From Lentzea waywayandensis (lineage in GTDB: Bacteria; Actinomycetota; Actinomycetes; Mycobacteriales; Pseudonocardiaceae): 64,000 nt of DNA. The notes beneath the pieces were generated by a model, which worked only from the letters and a program-made list of their open reading frames with translations, was not told the origin of the DNA and did not search any database. This document shows positions 35,409-43,981 of this stretch, one piece after another. A program made the position numbers and the translations under genes. Where the stretch lies: NCBI RefSeq assembly GCF_900115955.1, contig NZ_FOYL01000017.1, positions 107,715 to 171,714 on the forward strand. The letters run 5' to 3'. How positions within the stretch are numbered: position 1 is the stretch's first letter; every line of letters starts with the position of its first letter.

Positions 35409-37874
35409 TCAGGGAACGAGCGCGTCGTGCTTGACGACGCCCGCGCGCAGTGCGAGCTGGGCCGGCTCGCAGCCCTCGGCGTGGACGGTGACCGTGATGT
35501 CGCCGGCACCGGTGGGGCGAATCACGGCCAGGGCGCGACCGTCGAAGGTTCGCCTGCTGGGCTCGGAGAAGGTCTCGTCCGTCGCCGGATCGGCGCTGCC
35601 AAGTGCCTGCAGGACCGCGTGACCGTCCACGGTGACGGTCACGAGCCGGTCCCGGCCCGGATGCACGGTGCCCGCGCCGTCGGTGAGGGCGATGTCGACG
35701 AACGCGAGGTCGCTGCTGTCGGCGCGCAGGCGGAAACGATCAGCCCGGACGTCGAGCGCGAGGGCGTCCCCCGCGGTGACCAGCCTGCTGCGTCCCCGTT
35801 CTTGTCCGTCCGAGTACGCCACCGCGACCAGTTCTCCCGGCGCGTAGACCAGCTCGAAGTCGGCGCGGAACTCGTGGTCCGGCCCGGCCGGCCTGCGGCC
35901 TGCCGTCGCCCCGTTGAGGAACAGCTCGACCTCGTCGGCATCGCTGTACACCTCGACGTGGACCGGCTTCCCCTCGAAGCCCTCCCACGTCCAGCTGCCG
36001 ATGGCGTCACTCCAGGACCACGGGGTGGACAGCGCGGTCTTGCCGTGGTGCTGGGGCCGTCGCACGGCGATGTAAGGCGTCGGCCGGAGACCGAACACGA
36101 TCTCCCGGTAGTACGACGCGGGACGCCGCTGACCGGTGATGTCGAGGTCACCACACCACGCCGCGAGCCACGGATAGGGCTGAGCGACCGTGGCGGTGCG
36201 CAGGCCGGAGCCGGCGTACCCGACGGAGCCGAGACCGGCCTCGCCGAGGTAGTCCCAACCCGTCCAGGCGAAGTCGCCGATCACGTGGTCGTTCGACGTG
36301 ACCAGTGCCCAGTTCCGGGCGATGCGGGAAGGGAAGGTCTCCGTGCCGACGATCACCCGGTTGGGGAACAACTCGCGGTCGATCTCGTAGCGGCCGTCGC
36401 CGTAGTTCAGGCCCGCGACATCGAGGACCGAGAAGGACTCCTCGGTTCGCCGGGTGACCTCCGCCGAGGACGAGACCTGGTTCATCATCACCCCGGCCTG
36501 GGTCATCATGCCGTTGACCCCACCGCTCGGCGCGGCTGAGGCAGCCATCTGCCGTGCGCCGGCGACGACCGTGTCGAGCACCGACACGAATCCGTTGATG
36601 CCATTGGTGATGAGGCGGGTGTCGTCGAGTGATCGGATCTTCTCGGCGAGCCTGCGACTCCACACACCACCGAACGGGGTGCCCGTCTCCGGGATCTCGT
36701 TGCCGATCGAGTAGAGGATCACGCTCGGGTGGTTGAAGTCCTTCGCGACCAGGGCCGCCACGTCCCGTTCCCACCACTCGTGAAAGTCGCCGGCGTAGTC
36801 GAAGTCGGTCTTGCCCGAGGTCCAGACGTCGAAGGTTTCGTCCATGACCAGCATGCCGAGCCGGTCGCACGCCTCGAGCAGCGCGGAACTGGCGGGGTTG
36901 TGTGAACTCCTGATCGCGTTGAAACCCGCGGCCTTCAACAACTCGACCCGGCGCTCCTCGGCTCGCTGGATGGCCGCAGCGCCGAGGGGACCGTTGTCGT
37001 GGTGCAGGCACGCACCACGGAGCTTGACCGTGCGGCCGTTGATCCGCAGCCCTTTGCGGGGATCGACCTGCACGCGCCGGATACCGAACTCGACGGTGTG
37101 CTCGTCGAGCACGCGGTCACCGTCCCGGAGCTGGAGCCGTGCCGTGTACAGGGACGGAGCCTCCACGCTCCACAGCGCCGGATCCGCGACGTAGAGTCTG
37201 TGTCGGACGATCACTCGCTCGCCGGGCAGCACGGTGGCCGGGCAGCGGTCGCGTGCCACGTCCACCACTCCCCCTTCGTCCACTGCGGACGCCAGCACGA
37301 GGGTCGTGGTCACCGCTGCGGTGTTCACCACCTCGGTCTCGATCTCCACGACCGCCTGGTCGGTCTCGATGTCGGGGGTGCTGACCCGCACACCGTCGAC
37401 AGCGATGTGGACCGGTTCCTTCACGATCAAGCGAACGTCGCGGTAGATGCCCGCACCCGTGTACCAGCGGCTGTCCAGATGCGCCCGGCACTCGACACGG
37501 ATCTCGTTGACCGCGCCGAAGCGGAGGTAGGGATCGATTCGCACCGTGAAGCGGGAGTACCCGAAGGCGTGCTGGCCCGCCAGGGCGCCGTTGACGTAGA
37601 CCATCGCGCCCCGGTAGACCCCGTCGAACTCGAGGAAGAAACACCGACCTCGATCGGACTCCTCGGCCCGGAGATCCTTGCGGTACTCGAACGTCCCGCC
37701 CGGGAAGTACCCGGCGGCGGCGCCACCGGGAGCGTCCGCGCGCCTCGGCATGCTGATCAACGCGTCGTGCGGGAGCGTCACCGTCGTCCAGTCACCGCTC
37801 GCGCCGCCGAGCTCCGCGAAGGCGCTGACCTTCGTGCGGTAGGCCCAGCCGTCGTTGAAGGCGGTGATCGTCAT
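35409..37874 (-). CDS. Glycoside hydrolase family 2 (beta-galactosidase-like)
   Basis: 821 aa, no signal peptide. N-terminal jelly-roll (YRGAMVYVNGALAGQHAFGY), immunoglobulin-like domain, then a TIM barrel from about residue 270 with RSSHNPAS, the acid/base Glu in SIGNEIPETGTP and the nucleophile Glu in RVIVGTETFPS. Two further beta domains close the protein (FELVYAPGELVAVAYSDGQ). This is the LacZ-like layout without the long C-terminal domain 5 of E. coli. First gene of the six-gene operon, start supported by AGGAG 5 nt before ATG, and directly next to three LacI operators. Confidence 0.87.
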   Translation of the reverse strand: MTITAFNDGWAYRTKVSAFAELGGASGDWTTVTLPHDALISMPRRADAPGGAAAGYFPGGTFEYRKDLRAEESDRGRCFFLEFDGVYRGAMVYVNGALAGQHAFGYSRFTVRIDPYLRFGAVNEIRVECRAHLDSRWYTGAGIYRDVRLIVKEPVHIAVDGVRVSTPDIETDQAVVEIETEVVNTAAVTTTLVLASAVDEGGVVDVARDRCPATVLPGERVIVRHRLYVADPALWSVEAPSLYTARLQLRDGDRVLDEHTVEFGIRRVQVDPRKGLRINGRTVKLRGACLHHDNGPLGAAAIQRAEERRVELLKAAGFNAIRSSHNPASSALLEACDRLGMLVMDETFDVWTSGKTDFDYAGDFHEWWERDVAALVAKDFNHPSVILYSIGNEIPETGTPFGGVWSRRLAEKIRSLDDTRLITNGINGFVSVLDTVVAGARQMAASAAPSGGVNGMMTQAGVMMNQVSSSAEVTRRTEESFSVLDVAGLNYGDGRYEIDRELFPNRVIVGTETFPSRIARNWALVTSNDHVIGDFAWTGWDYLGEAGLGSVGYAGSGLRTATVAQPYPWLAAWCGDLDITGQRRPASYYREIVFGLRPTPYIAVRRPQHHGKTALSTPWSWSDAIGSWTWEGFEGKPVHVEVYSDADEVELFLNGATAGRRPAGPDHEFRADFELVYAPGELVAVAYSDGQERGRSRLVTAGDALALDVRADRFRLRADSSDLAFVDIALTDGAGTVHPGRDRLVTVTVDGHAVLQALGSADPATDETFSEPSRRTFDGRALAVIRPTGAGDITVTVHAEGCEPAQLALRAGVVKHDALVP

Positions 37875-37904
37875 AAGAGCTCCTGGTACGTCGCTGTAGC
37901 GGAG

Positions 37905-37981
37905 TTAACGCGCGTCAATAACTAAACATTCGTAGGTGACGCGCGTCAATAGACGGCCGCCTGTGAGTTGACGCGCGACAA
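37905..37981. promoter_or_regulatory. Three LacI-type operators
   Basis: TTAACGCGCGTCAA (37905-37918), GTGACGCGCGTCAA (37936-37949) and TTGACGCGCGACAA (37968-37981), each one or two mismatches from the palindrome TTGACGCGCGTCAA. Spacings are 31 and 32 bp, about three helical turns, so all face the same side of DNA. They fill the 146-bp gap between the GH2 operon and the divergent lacI gene. Binding of LacI dimers could block both promoters, with sugar release inducing. Confidence 0.8.
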
Positions 37982-38020
37982 TCGCTACAGTGACGCGGAC
38001 GACGGACAACGGAGGCAACG

Positions 38021-38977
38021 GTGATCGCGACCAGTCAGGATGTCGCCGACAGGGCAGGCGTCTCGCGATCCACCGTCAGCCAGATCCTCAACGGCCGAGG
38101 AGAACACTTCGCGGCCGAGACCAGAGCACGGGTACACCAGGCGGTCGCCGAACTCGGCTACGAGCCGTCCGCCGCCGGACGCACCCTGGCCAAGGGATCC
38201 AGCGACATCGTCATCGCCCTCATCCCCGACACCACCTTCGGCGGAAACCTCCAGGACATCTACGGCGCTCTCACCGGAGAACTGTCCCGACGCGGGCTCA
38301 CCCTGCTGCTGCGCCTTGCGACGCACACCGCGACATCACTGGACCGTCTCCTCATCGGCATGAAACCCCGGGCGGTCCTGTCCCTCACCCCGTTCTCCGA
38401 CGAGGACAGACGACTGCTCGAGCGTCGAGGCGTCGAAGCGATCGACCCCGGCAGCTCATCCCGCCGGGACGCCAACGCCGAGATCGGCGCTCTCCAGGCT
38501 CGCCACCTGATCGACCGCGGCTACCGCCGACTCGCCTACGCCCACTTGCACGATGCGCGCACCGACCCCTTCGGCGGCCCCCGCGAACGCGCGTTCGCCG
38601 CCGAATGCCACACCAACGGCGTCGACGCACCCCGGATCCTCGAGCTCGGGATCAACGCCGAGGACGCGACGGCCGCCTTGGACCAACTCGGCGAACCGGG
38701 TTTCGCCGTCGGCTGCTACAACGACGACGTGGCGACCGCCCTGCTTCACGCGGCGTCGCTGCGGCAATGGCGGGTGCCCCACGACCTGGCACTGATCGGC
38801 ATGGACCACACCCCCTTGTCGCGCCTCACCACCCCACCGCTCACGACGATGGGGTACGACACCTCCCTGGTCGCCGAGGAGAACGTCCAGGCGATCCTCC
38901 GCCACCTGGATAAATCGGACGTCCAGGAGAACAGCACCGAGGTGCACTTCCAGCTGGTCGAGGGCGGGACCACCTGA
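38021..38977 (+). CDS. LacI-family repressor of the carbohydrate operon
   Basis: 318 aa. N-terminal HTH and hinge: SQDVADRAGVSRSTVSQILNG, then ARVHQAVAELGYEPSAAGRTL. A periplasmic-binding-like sensor domain follows (VIALIPDTTFGGNLQDIYGA, ALIGMDHTPLSRLTTPPLTT). The start is GTG at 38021 with GGAGG 5 nt upstream. It is divergent from the GH2 operon with its operators between, so local, autoregulated control is the natural reading. The inducer is probably the disaccharide or monosaccharide produced by the GH2/3/43 enzymes. Confidence 0.88.
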   Translation: MIATSQDVADRAGVSRSTVSQILNGRGEHFAAETRARVHQAVAELGYEPSAAGRTLAKGSSDIVIALIPDTTFGGNLQDIYGALTGELSRRGLTLLLRLATHTATSLDRLLIGMKPRAVLSLTPFSDEDRRLLERRGVEAIDPGSSSRRDANAEIGALQARHLIDRGYRRLAYAHLHDARTDPFGGPRERAFAAECHTNGVDAPRILELGINAEDATAALDQLGEPGFAVGCYNDDVATALLHAASLRQWRVPHDLALIGMDHTPLSRLTTPPLTTMGYDTSLVAEENVQAILRHLDKSDVQENSTEVHFQLVEGGTT

Positions 38978-39037
38978 ACACGCCTTCTCCAGCCGGTGAA
39001 TCGCATCGGCTGCGGCGTGCCGTAGTGGCCAAGCGCC

Positions 39038-39131
39038 TGTGGGGTGCCAAAACTAGGCCTGGTGGTCTGACCTACGCCTCAGGCCGCCGCGGGTTCGTAC
39101 TCGTTGATCAAGCCGCCGAGTACTCGCCGAG
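39038..39131. mobile_element. Solo IS-B end
   Basis: TGTGGGGTGCCAAAACTAGG, then the reverse codons of LINEYEPAA and about 20 more bp, then unrelated sequence. Same orientation as the ends at 27628, 39656 and 43653. It directly precedes a NACHT-protein tail on the minus strand. Confidence 0.7.
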
Positions 39132-39201
39132 CGCTGACGCCTCGCGAATTGGCGGCGATCGGCCTCGTGCGCGGTCTGTGGCTCGCCCGTTCGGCGGCGG
39201 G

Positions 39202-39653
39202 CTACCGAATTCGTCCGGTGAGTTCTTCCGGATCACACCCGGCCAGGTGCTCCTGGACCAGCGCGTGTACGAACCGGAACTCGCCCGCAGCCTCGACCAG
39301 CAGGCTCCTGTCGGCGGCGAACCGCAAGAACCGCTGAGCGCGAAGGGGAGCGTGTCCGCAGACTGTGATCGCCACGGCCAGGACGGGTAGTCGGTGCAGC
39401 CACCTGGACAGCCAGAACCACCGCGCGATGTGCCCGTAGAGCAGGCCGATCCCGAACCCGATCACCGCCGGCCACTGCGGTGTCCACGAGGATTCCTCCG
39501 CCATTAGGTCCCACGCCGTCGCGCTGCCCGCTCCGATGATGAGCGCCACCACGTTCGCCCGGAACGGGGAACGCTGATCCGCTGGACCGATCTGATCACC
39601 TCCCACGGGGTCACTGCGGACGTCGAGGCAATGGACGAGGCTCAGTGCCGTAC
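39202..39653 (-). pseudogene. NACHT-type NTPase protein, C-terminal membrane tail only
   Basis: Reads two or three membrane segments (NVVALIIGAGSATAWDL, WPAVIGFGIGLLYGHIARWF, LHRLPVLAVAITVCG), then PLRAQRFLRFAADRSLLVEA and GEFRFVHALVQEHLAG. The last blocks match the end of actinobacterial NACHT-domain proteins, whose tail pattern is FLd.A...gLLr..g..YqFrHa.lqdhLA. The NTPase half is gone; sequence stops at the IS-B end at 39656. The relic is thus framed by two IS-B ends. Confidence 0.6.
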
Positions 39654-39655
39654 CC

Positions 39656-40363
39656 TGCGGGGTGCCAAAACTAGGGCTGGCGGTCTAACCTGCACCTCAG
39701 GCCGCCACGGGTTCGTACTCGTTGATCAAGCCGCTGAGTACTCGCCGACGACGAACGGCCCCACAGCCTGATTCTGTGAGCGGGTAATCGGGTCGTGGTG
39801 GAGTGTGGAGCCGCGCCCTGTGTGGCCGACGGTGGTTGTAGTGGGACACGTAGCGGTTCAGCACTGACGTCAGGTGACGCTCGTTGATGATCAGCAGCCG
39901 GTCTGTGAGCTCTCGCCTGACGGTGCCGACGAACCGCTCGGCATAACAGTTGGCCCGCGGACAGCGCGGTGGGATCTTCACAACGTCGATGCCGGCGTCC
40001 GTGAGAACGGAATCGAACGACGTCGTGAACTGGCCGGCCCGGTCACGAACCAGGAAACGAAACTCGCTGACCCGGCCGTCCAGCTCCATGAGCAAGTTGC
40101 GAGCCTGCTGTGTAGTCCAAGGGCCGTCAGGGTTAGTGGTAGTGCCGAGGATGTGGACGCTCGATCAACGCCACCACGGTCTCATCGCCCCAAAGCCGAC
40201 CAGCCCGGTTCGGATAGGTCCACTTCTTGGCGGCCAACTGTCGATGCCACCGCAACACCGTGGCCGGCGACACCAACCGATGCTGTCGCAACCACACCGG
40301 TAACCGCCGCACCAACGTCATTGCGGCTACGAGCTCCGCGTTCGTCAGCGCAATCATGGTTGG
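39656..40363. mobile_element. IS-B copy with internal deletion
   Basis: The terminus TGCGGGGTGCCAAAAC at 39656, a transposase tail (39697-40150) and a transposase N-terminal piece (40160-40363) are joined with the middle missing, compared with a normal IS-B/IS-A transposase of about 345 codons. The far end of the element is not recognised. Confidence 0.7.
39697..40357 (-). pseudogene. IS-B transposase, internally deleted
   Basis: The N-terminal piece reads RRLPVWLRQHRLVSPATVLR, then RQLAAKKWTYPNRAGRLWGD. The frame then breaks and the C-terminal half follows: LMELDGRVSEFRFLVRDRAG, then CPRANCYAERFVGTVRREL and GLINEYEPVAA. The first catalytic Asp and the region between are deleted. Closely similar to the copy at 27670. 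Confidence 0.8.
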
Positions 40364-40884
40364 CTTCTTCGTTCAGAGCCGAGACCGCGGTGAACCGCTC
40401 GCCATGACGGCGGCAGGACTTCGTCCACCCGAACAACCCAGCGCACCGCGCCTCTTCGCGACCCACCAGCTCGACACCGGCGAACTCTTGACATCCCGGA
40501 TACCGCCGTGGGGTGCCGTTTGGCTGTCCGTCGGCGGCTCGGTCGCGCGCTCCAGCAGAAAGCCCTCCAGAGCGAAGGTCCGCTGCCGGTTTGGTTGCAG
40601 GGTGGACGCTGTGGACGGTCTCTTCCAGTTCACTGAGTGGGCCACCCTGGGTTTGGCAGAACGAGTGGACCACGTCGCGGCGAGGCTCCGCGACGATCTT
40701 GCTGGTGCCAAACACGTCGCAGGAGTCGTTGTCTCCTCAGGTCTCGCCGTTGCATTGGGCGCGACCGAACCAGCAGCCGAGAACGAGACAGCACATTGTC
40801 CGACAGAAGCGGGCTGCGGCGGCTCGTCAGTGGCAGCGCCGCTACGTCGCCCGCTTCGAGGCGTCGTAGGACCGTCCCGGACGG
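40364..40884. other. 520-bp gap with no confident gene
   Basis: Between the deleted IS-B and the cold-shock gene. The plus strand has a weak frame ending RQKRAAAARQWQRRYVARFEAS at 40869 that could be a gene tail, but no start, family or ribosome site was found. Base composition is less GC3-biased than in neighbouring genes, as expected for decayed DNA. Confidence 0.4.
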
Positions 40885-41823
40885 TCAGGCGTGCTCGACG
40901 GCATCGGCCTGCGGGCCCCGGTCGCTCTGCCGGATGCGGAAGCGCACCCGCTCGCCGGCCACCAGGGGCTCGCCGGAGACCACCGAGACGTGCACGAAGA
41001 GGTCGGGCCCGCCCGCGTCGGGGGTGATGAAGCCGAAGCCGCGGTCGGCGTCGTAGCGGGCCACCGAGCCGTCGCCGGCGCGGGCTGCGGGCCGGGTGAC
41101 CGAACGGGCCTGGCTGGGGGCCGCGGTGGCCTCCGCCGGCTCGCCGGTGGCCACGAACCGCACCTCGCGCGCCTGACGACCCTGGTCCGTGGTGACCGTG
41201 GTGAACGTGACCCGGTCGCCCTCGGCCGGCAGATACAGGTCGTCGACCAGGGCGCGCACGTGCAGGAAGACGTCGCCCGCCCCGTCGTCGGCGGCCACGA
41301 AGCCGAACGACTTCTCCTCGTCGAACCACAGGACGGAGCCGTCGGCGCCGTCACCGGGCGCGACAAGGGGGGCTCTACGGACCCCGGCGTCGAAGCTCAG
41401 CGGCACCAGGTGCTGGGCCTGCGGCCCCTTCTCCCCGGCGATGACGACGAAGGCCACCCGCTGCCCGGCCGCGAGGACGCCCCCGGTGACGATGGCGGAG
41501 GAGTGCACGAACACCTCCGCACCCCCGCCGTCCGGCGCGGCGAACCCGTAGCCCTTGGCCGGCTCGTACCAGGAGACGGTGGCGAGCACGCCCAGGGTCG
41601 CGTCAGGCGCGACGTCCCCGGTGACGGCGACGTGCAGCGCCTGCGGACCGCGGGGTCCCTCACCGGTCTCGAACTCCACCGTCTGGCCCTCGCGCAGCGC
41701 CCGGGCCGCGCCCTCACCCTGCACCTGCGAGACGTGCACGAAGATGTCGGCGCTGCCGTCGTCTGGGGCGAGGAAGCCGAAGCCGCGCTCGAGGTCGTAC
41801 CAGCGGACGGTTCCCTGCTGCAC
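40885..41823 (-). CDS. Protein of four tandem cold-shock domains
   Basis: 312 aa built only of CSDs: residues 1-66, 78-140, 160-224 and 250-312. Each has an RNP1-like block (GFGFL 14-18, GYGFA 91-95, SFGFV 172-176, GFGFI 262-266) and an RNP2 block (DIFVH, EVFVH, DVFLH, DLFVH). The nucleic-acid-binding aromatics are mostly kept; repeat 3 has S for the first G. Likely role: RNA or ssDNA binding with higher avidity than single-domain CspA. The start is GTG at 41823 with AGGAG 6 nt upstream; the longer frame to 42054 has no cold-shock similarity. Flanked by IS relics and the kinase gene. Confidence 0.88.
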   Translation of the reverse strand: MQQGTVRWYDLERGFGFLAPDDGSADIFVHVSQVQGEGAARALREGQTVEFETGEGPRGPQALHVAVTGDVAPDATLGVLATVSWYEPAKGYGFAAPDGGGAEVFVHSSAIVTGGVLAAGQRVAFVVIAGEKGPQAQHLVPLSFDAGVRRAPLVAPGDGADGSVLWFDEEKSFGFVAADDGAGDVFLHVRALVDDLYLPAEGDRVTFTTVTTDQGRQAREVRFVATGEPAEATAAPSQARSVTRPAARAGDGSVARYDADRGFGFITPDAGGPDLFVHVSVVSGEPLVAGERVRFRIRQSDRGPQADAVEHA

Positions 41824-42161
41824 GGTGCACTCCTGGTCTAGCGGGTGGTCGGGGGTCCAGTGTCCCAGGCGCCGTATGTACATCCTGATCCCGACCCGCG
41901 GCAGCTCCACCGTGAGTACATCGCCGAAGTCACCGAGTTCGCGCGCCGTCACCAGCCGTTGCCCGAGTATGCGGACGTCCTCATTACGTTTTTCGCCGAT
42001 CTGGTGCTCGAACGCGCGCTGTTGGCCGACGATCTTGTACCGCTCGAAAGTCATCGCTGCAGCTCAAGCCGCATATCGGTACTCGTTGATCACCCGCCTA
42101 CCTGGTGGCTGCGTTCCTGGAGCCCCGCCGCCTCGCTTCCGTTGACCGGTAGGCCAACGTT
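41824..42161. other. Gap with IS-A-like transposase tail relic
   Basis: At 42064-42100 the minus strand reads VINEYRYAA before a stop, the C-terminal signature of IS-A-type transposases, without a recognisable terminal repeat. On the plus strand 41880-42055 reads PDPRQLHREYIAEVTEFARR and LPEYADVLITFFADLVLERA with good codon bias, perhaps a piece of an unknown gene; no start or stop supports it. Confidence 0.4.
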
Positions 42162-43475
42162 TCAGTTGGCGGTGGAGCAGGTCACGGCCGGGCGAGCGGG
42201 TTCAGGACCGGCGGCGACGAACCCGAACGAGGTGGTTCCCCCGGCAGCGAGCACGGCGTTGTGGCCGGCGTTGGTAACGGTCACCGCGGTCGCGTTCTGG
42301 GTCAGGGTGCCGTTCCACAGGTTGCCGATGGTGTGGCCCGCAGCCGGCTGCCACGTGATGGTCCAGCCGGTTAGGCCGCCTCGGCTGGTGTTGCCCACGG
42401 TCACCTCGACCTGGTAGCCGCCCGGCCACGAGTTGGTCACCTCGTAACGGGCAACGCAGGCGGTCGCGGTCGTGACCGTGGTCGTCGCCGTGGTGGAGTT
42501 GGTCTGGGCGCTGCTGCTGGGCCGGTCGCCCTGCACGACGGTGCCGATCACAACACCGGCGGCGACCAGGACGGCCGCACCGGCGACCATCGCGATCACC
42601 CGGCGTGGCAGGTGGCGGCGGACGAGCAGCATCCGCGTCCCGCTCTTCGGGGGCGCAGCGGGCAGCGGCAGTCCCTCCGCGACCGCCGCGAGCAGCTTGT
42701 GGGCCTCGGCCATCGTCGGGCGTTGTGCCGCGTCACGATGCAGGAGGCGCAGGAGCACCTCGCCGAGCGGGCCACCCAACCGTGGCGGCTCGAACTCCCC
42801 CCGGACCACGCGCTGCAGGAGCGCGTAGGGGTTGTCGTCCACACCGAACGGCGGCGTGCCCTCCAGTGCCGCGTAGAGGGTCGCGCCGAGGGAGAACACG
42901 TCCGAGGCGAACGTCGCCGCCTCGCCCGCCGCCACCTCCGGCGCGAGGAAGGCCGGCGTGCCGACGATCAAGCGGGCGTCGGTCACCGTGCCCTCGCCGA
43001 CCGCGCGGGCGATGCCGAAGTCGGTGATCTTCGCGATGCCGTCCTCGGCCAGCAGGACGTTGAACGTCGAGACGTCCCGGTGCACGATGCCCTCTTCGTG
43101 CGCCGCCGCCAGCGCGGCGGCGACCTGCCTGCCCACGGCCGCGACCACGCCCGGCGGTAGCGCGCCCCGTTCGGCGATCAGCTCCGCGAGGCTGCGGGAG
43201 GGCAGGTACTCCAGCACCAGACAGGGCTTGCCGTCGTGCTCGACGACCTCGTACACGCTGATCGCGTGCGGGTGCCGCAGCCGACCGGCGACCCGGCCCT
43301 CGCGCAGCATCTGCGCCACCGCGTCCGGGGACCGCCGGTCCGTGTTGAGCAGCTTGACCGCGATCACGCGGTCGAGCTGCTCGTCGCGCGCCTGCCAGAC
43401 CACCCCCATGGATCCTTGCCCGATCGACGACACCAGCCGGTACCGCCCGGCGATGACCTCACCCTCTTCTGGCAC
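42162..43475 (-). CDS. Membrane Ser/Thr protein kinase with outer CBM2-like domain
   Basis: 437 aa. Kinase domain residues 10-265: GQGSMGVVW, lysine in IAVKLLN, DFG in KITDFGIAR, and FLAPEVAAGE. The catalytic loop reads HRDVSTFNVLL, where the family has HRDvKPxN, so the loop Lys and Pro are replaced. One membrane helix at about 293-316 (VIAMVAGAAVLVAAGVVIG). The outside part, residues about 335-437, has the CBM2/cellulose-binding layout (YEVTNSWPGGYQVEVTVGN, GWTITWQPAAGHTIGNLWNG, TVTNAGHNAVLAAGGTTSFG), with Cys at both ends. It could sense polysaccharide and phosphorylate unknown targets. Confidence 0.85.
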   Translation of the reverse strand: MPEEGEVIAGRYRLVSSIGQGSMGVVWQARDEQLDRVIAVKLLNTDRRSPDAVAQMLREGRVAGRLRHPHAISVYEVVEHDGKPCLVLEYLPSRSLAELIAERGALPPGVVAAVGRQVAAALAAAHEEGIVHRDVSTFNVLLAEDGIAKITDFGIARAVGEGTVTDARLIVGTPAFLAPEVAAGEAATFASDVFSLGATLYAALEGTPPFGVDDNPYALLQRVVRGEFEPPRLGGPLGEVLLRLLHRDAAQRPTMAEAHKLLAAVAEGLPLPAAPPKSGTRMLLVRRHLPRRVIAMVAGAAVLVAAGVVIGTVVQGDRPSSSAQTNSTTATTTVTTATACVARYEVTNSWPGGYQVEVTVGNTSRGGLTGWTITWQPAAGHTIGNLWNGTLTQNATAVTVTNAGHNAVLAAGGTTSFGFVAAGPEPARPAVTCSTAN

Positions 43476-43652
43476 GTGCCGACGCTACTTGGCTGAGCCG
43501 ACCATCGGCCACCTTCGACTTCGCGCGAGCTGGGTTCTAGATCTCGAGCCGCACTCGCACCGTGACGCGACCTTTGTCGTCACGGTGGTGGGAGCGTCGA
43601 CGTCGGCCGGTGGTGAGCCGCGAACGACGCAGCGACCACGTCGTTTCAGCCG

Positions 43653-43735
43653 TGTGGGATGCCAAACACGGCCCAGCGACCTGACCTGCGCATCAGGCTG
43701 CGACGGGTTCGTGACCGTTGATCAAGCTGCTGACG
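43653..43735. mobile_element. Solo degenerate IS-B end
   Basis: TGTGGGATGCCAAACACGGC, then ACCTGACCTGCGCATCAGGC and GGGTTCGTGACCGTTGATCA, diverged from the other IS-B ends. The surrounding 43476-43981 shows no confident gene; a short plus frame at 43785 (VPEYADQAITQMVKHFSSSI) has no recognisable family. Confidence 0.6.
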
Positions 43736-43981
43736 GGCCCGGTCAAGACTCACAAGCCAAGATCACCCCAGTGCTGCTGCCGACGTGCCCGAGTACGCAG
43801 ACCAAGCGATCACGCAGATGGTGAAGCACTTCTCGTCCTCTATCGCCAACCGTCGTTCCCCGGTGCACACCCGGTGTGGCGAACACAGGCCGGATGATGC
43901 CCACGGTTCGCCGCTGGTGCGACGCAGCCTCACCGCGTGCAGGTCAACGCGTACGACGAAACACAAGACCCCGAGCGGCTC

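Noticed and set aside
37905..37981. Three regularly spaced repeats as a CRISPR-like array
   Set aside because: Only three 14-bp palindromes within a divergent promoter; spacing and position fit LacI operators. No CRISPR array or Cas gene was seen anywhere in the window.
40227..41841. Plus-strand frames opposite the cold-shock gene
   Set aside because: No family pattern; codon bias belongs to the minus-strand gene with its four repeated RNP blocks.
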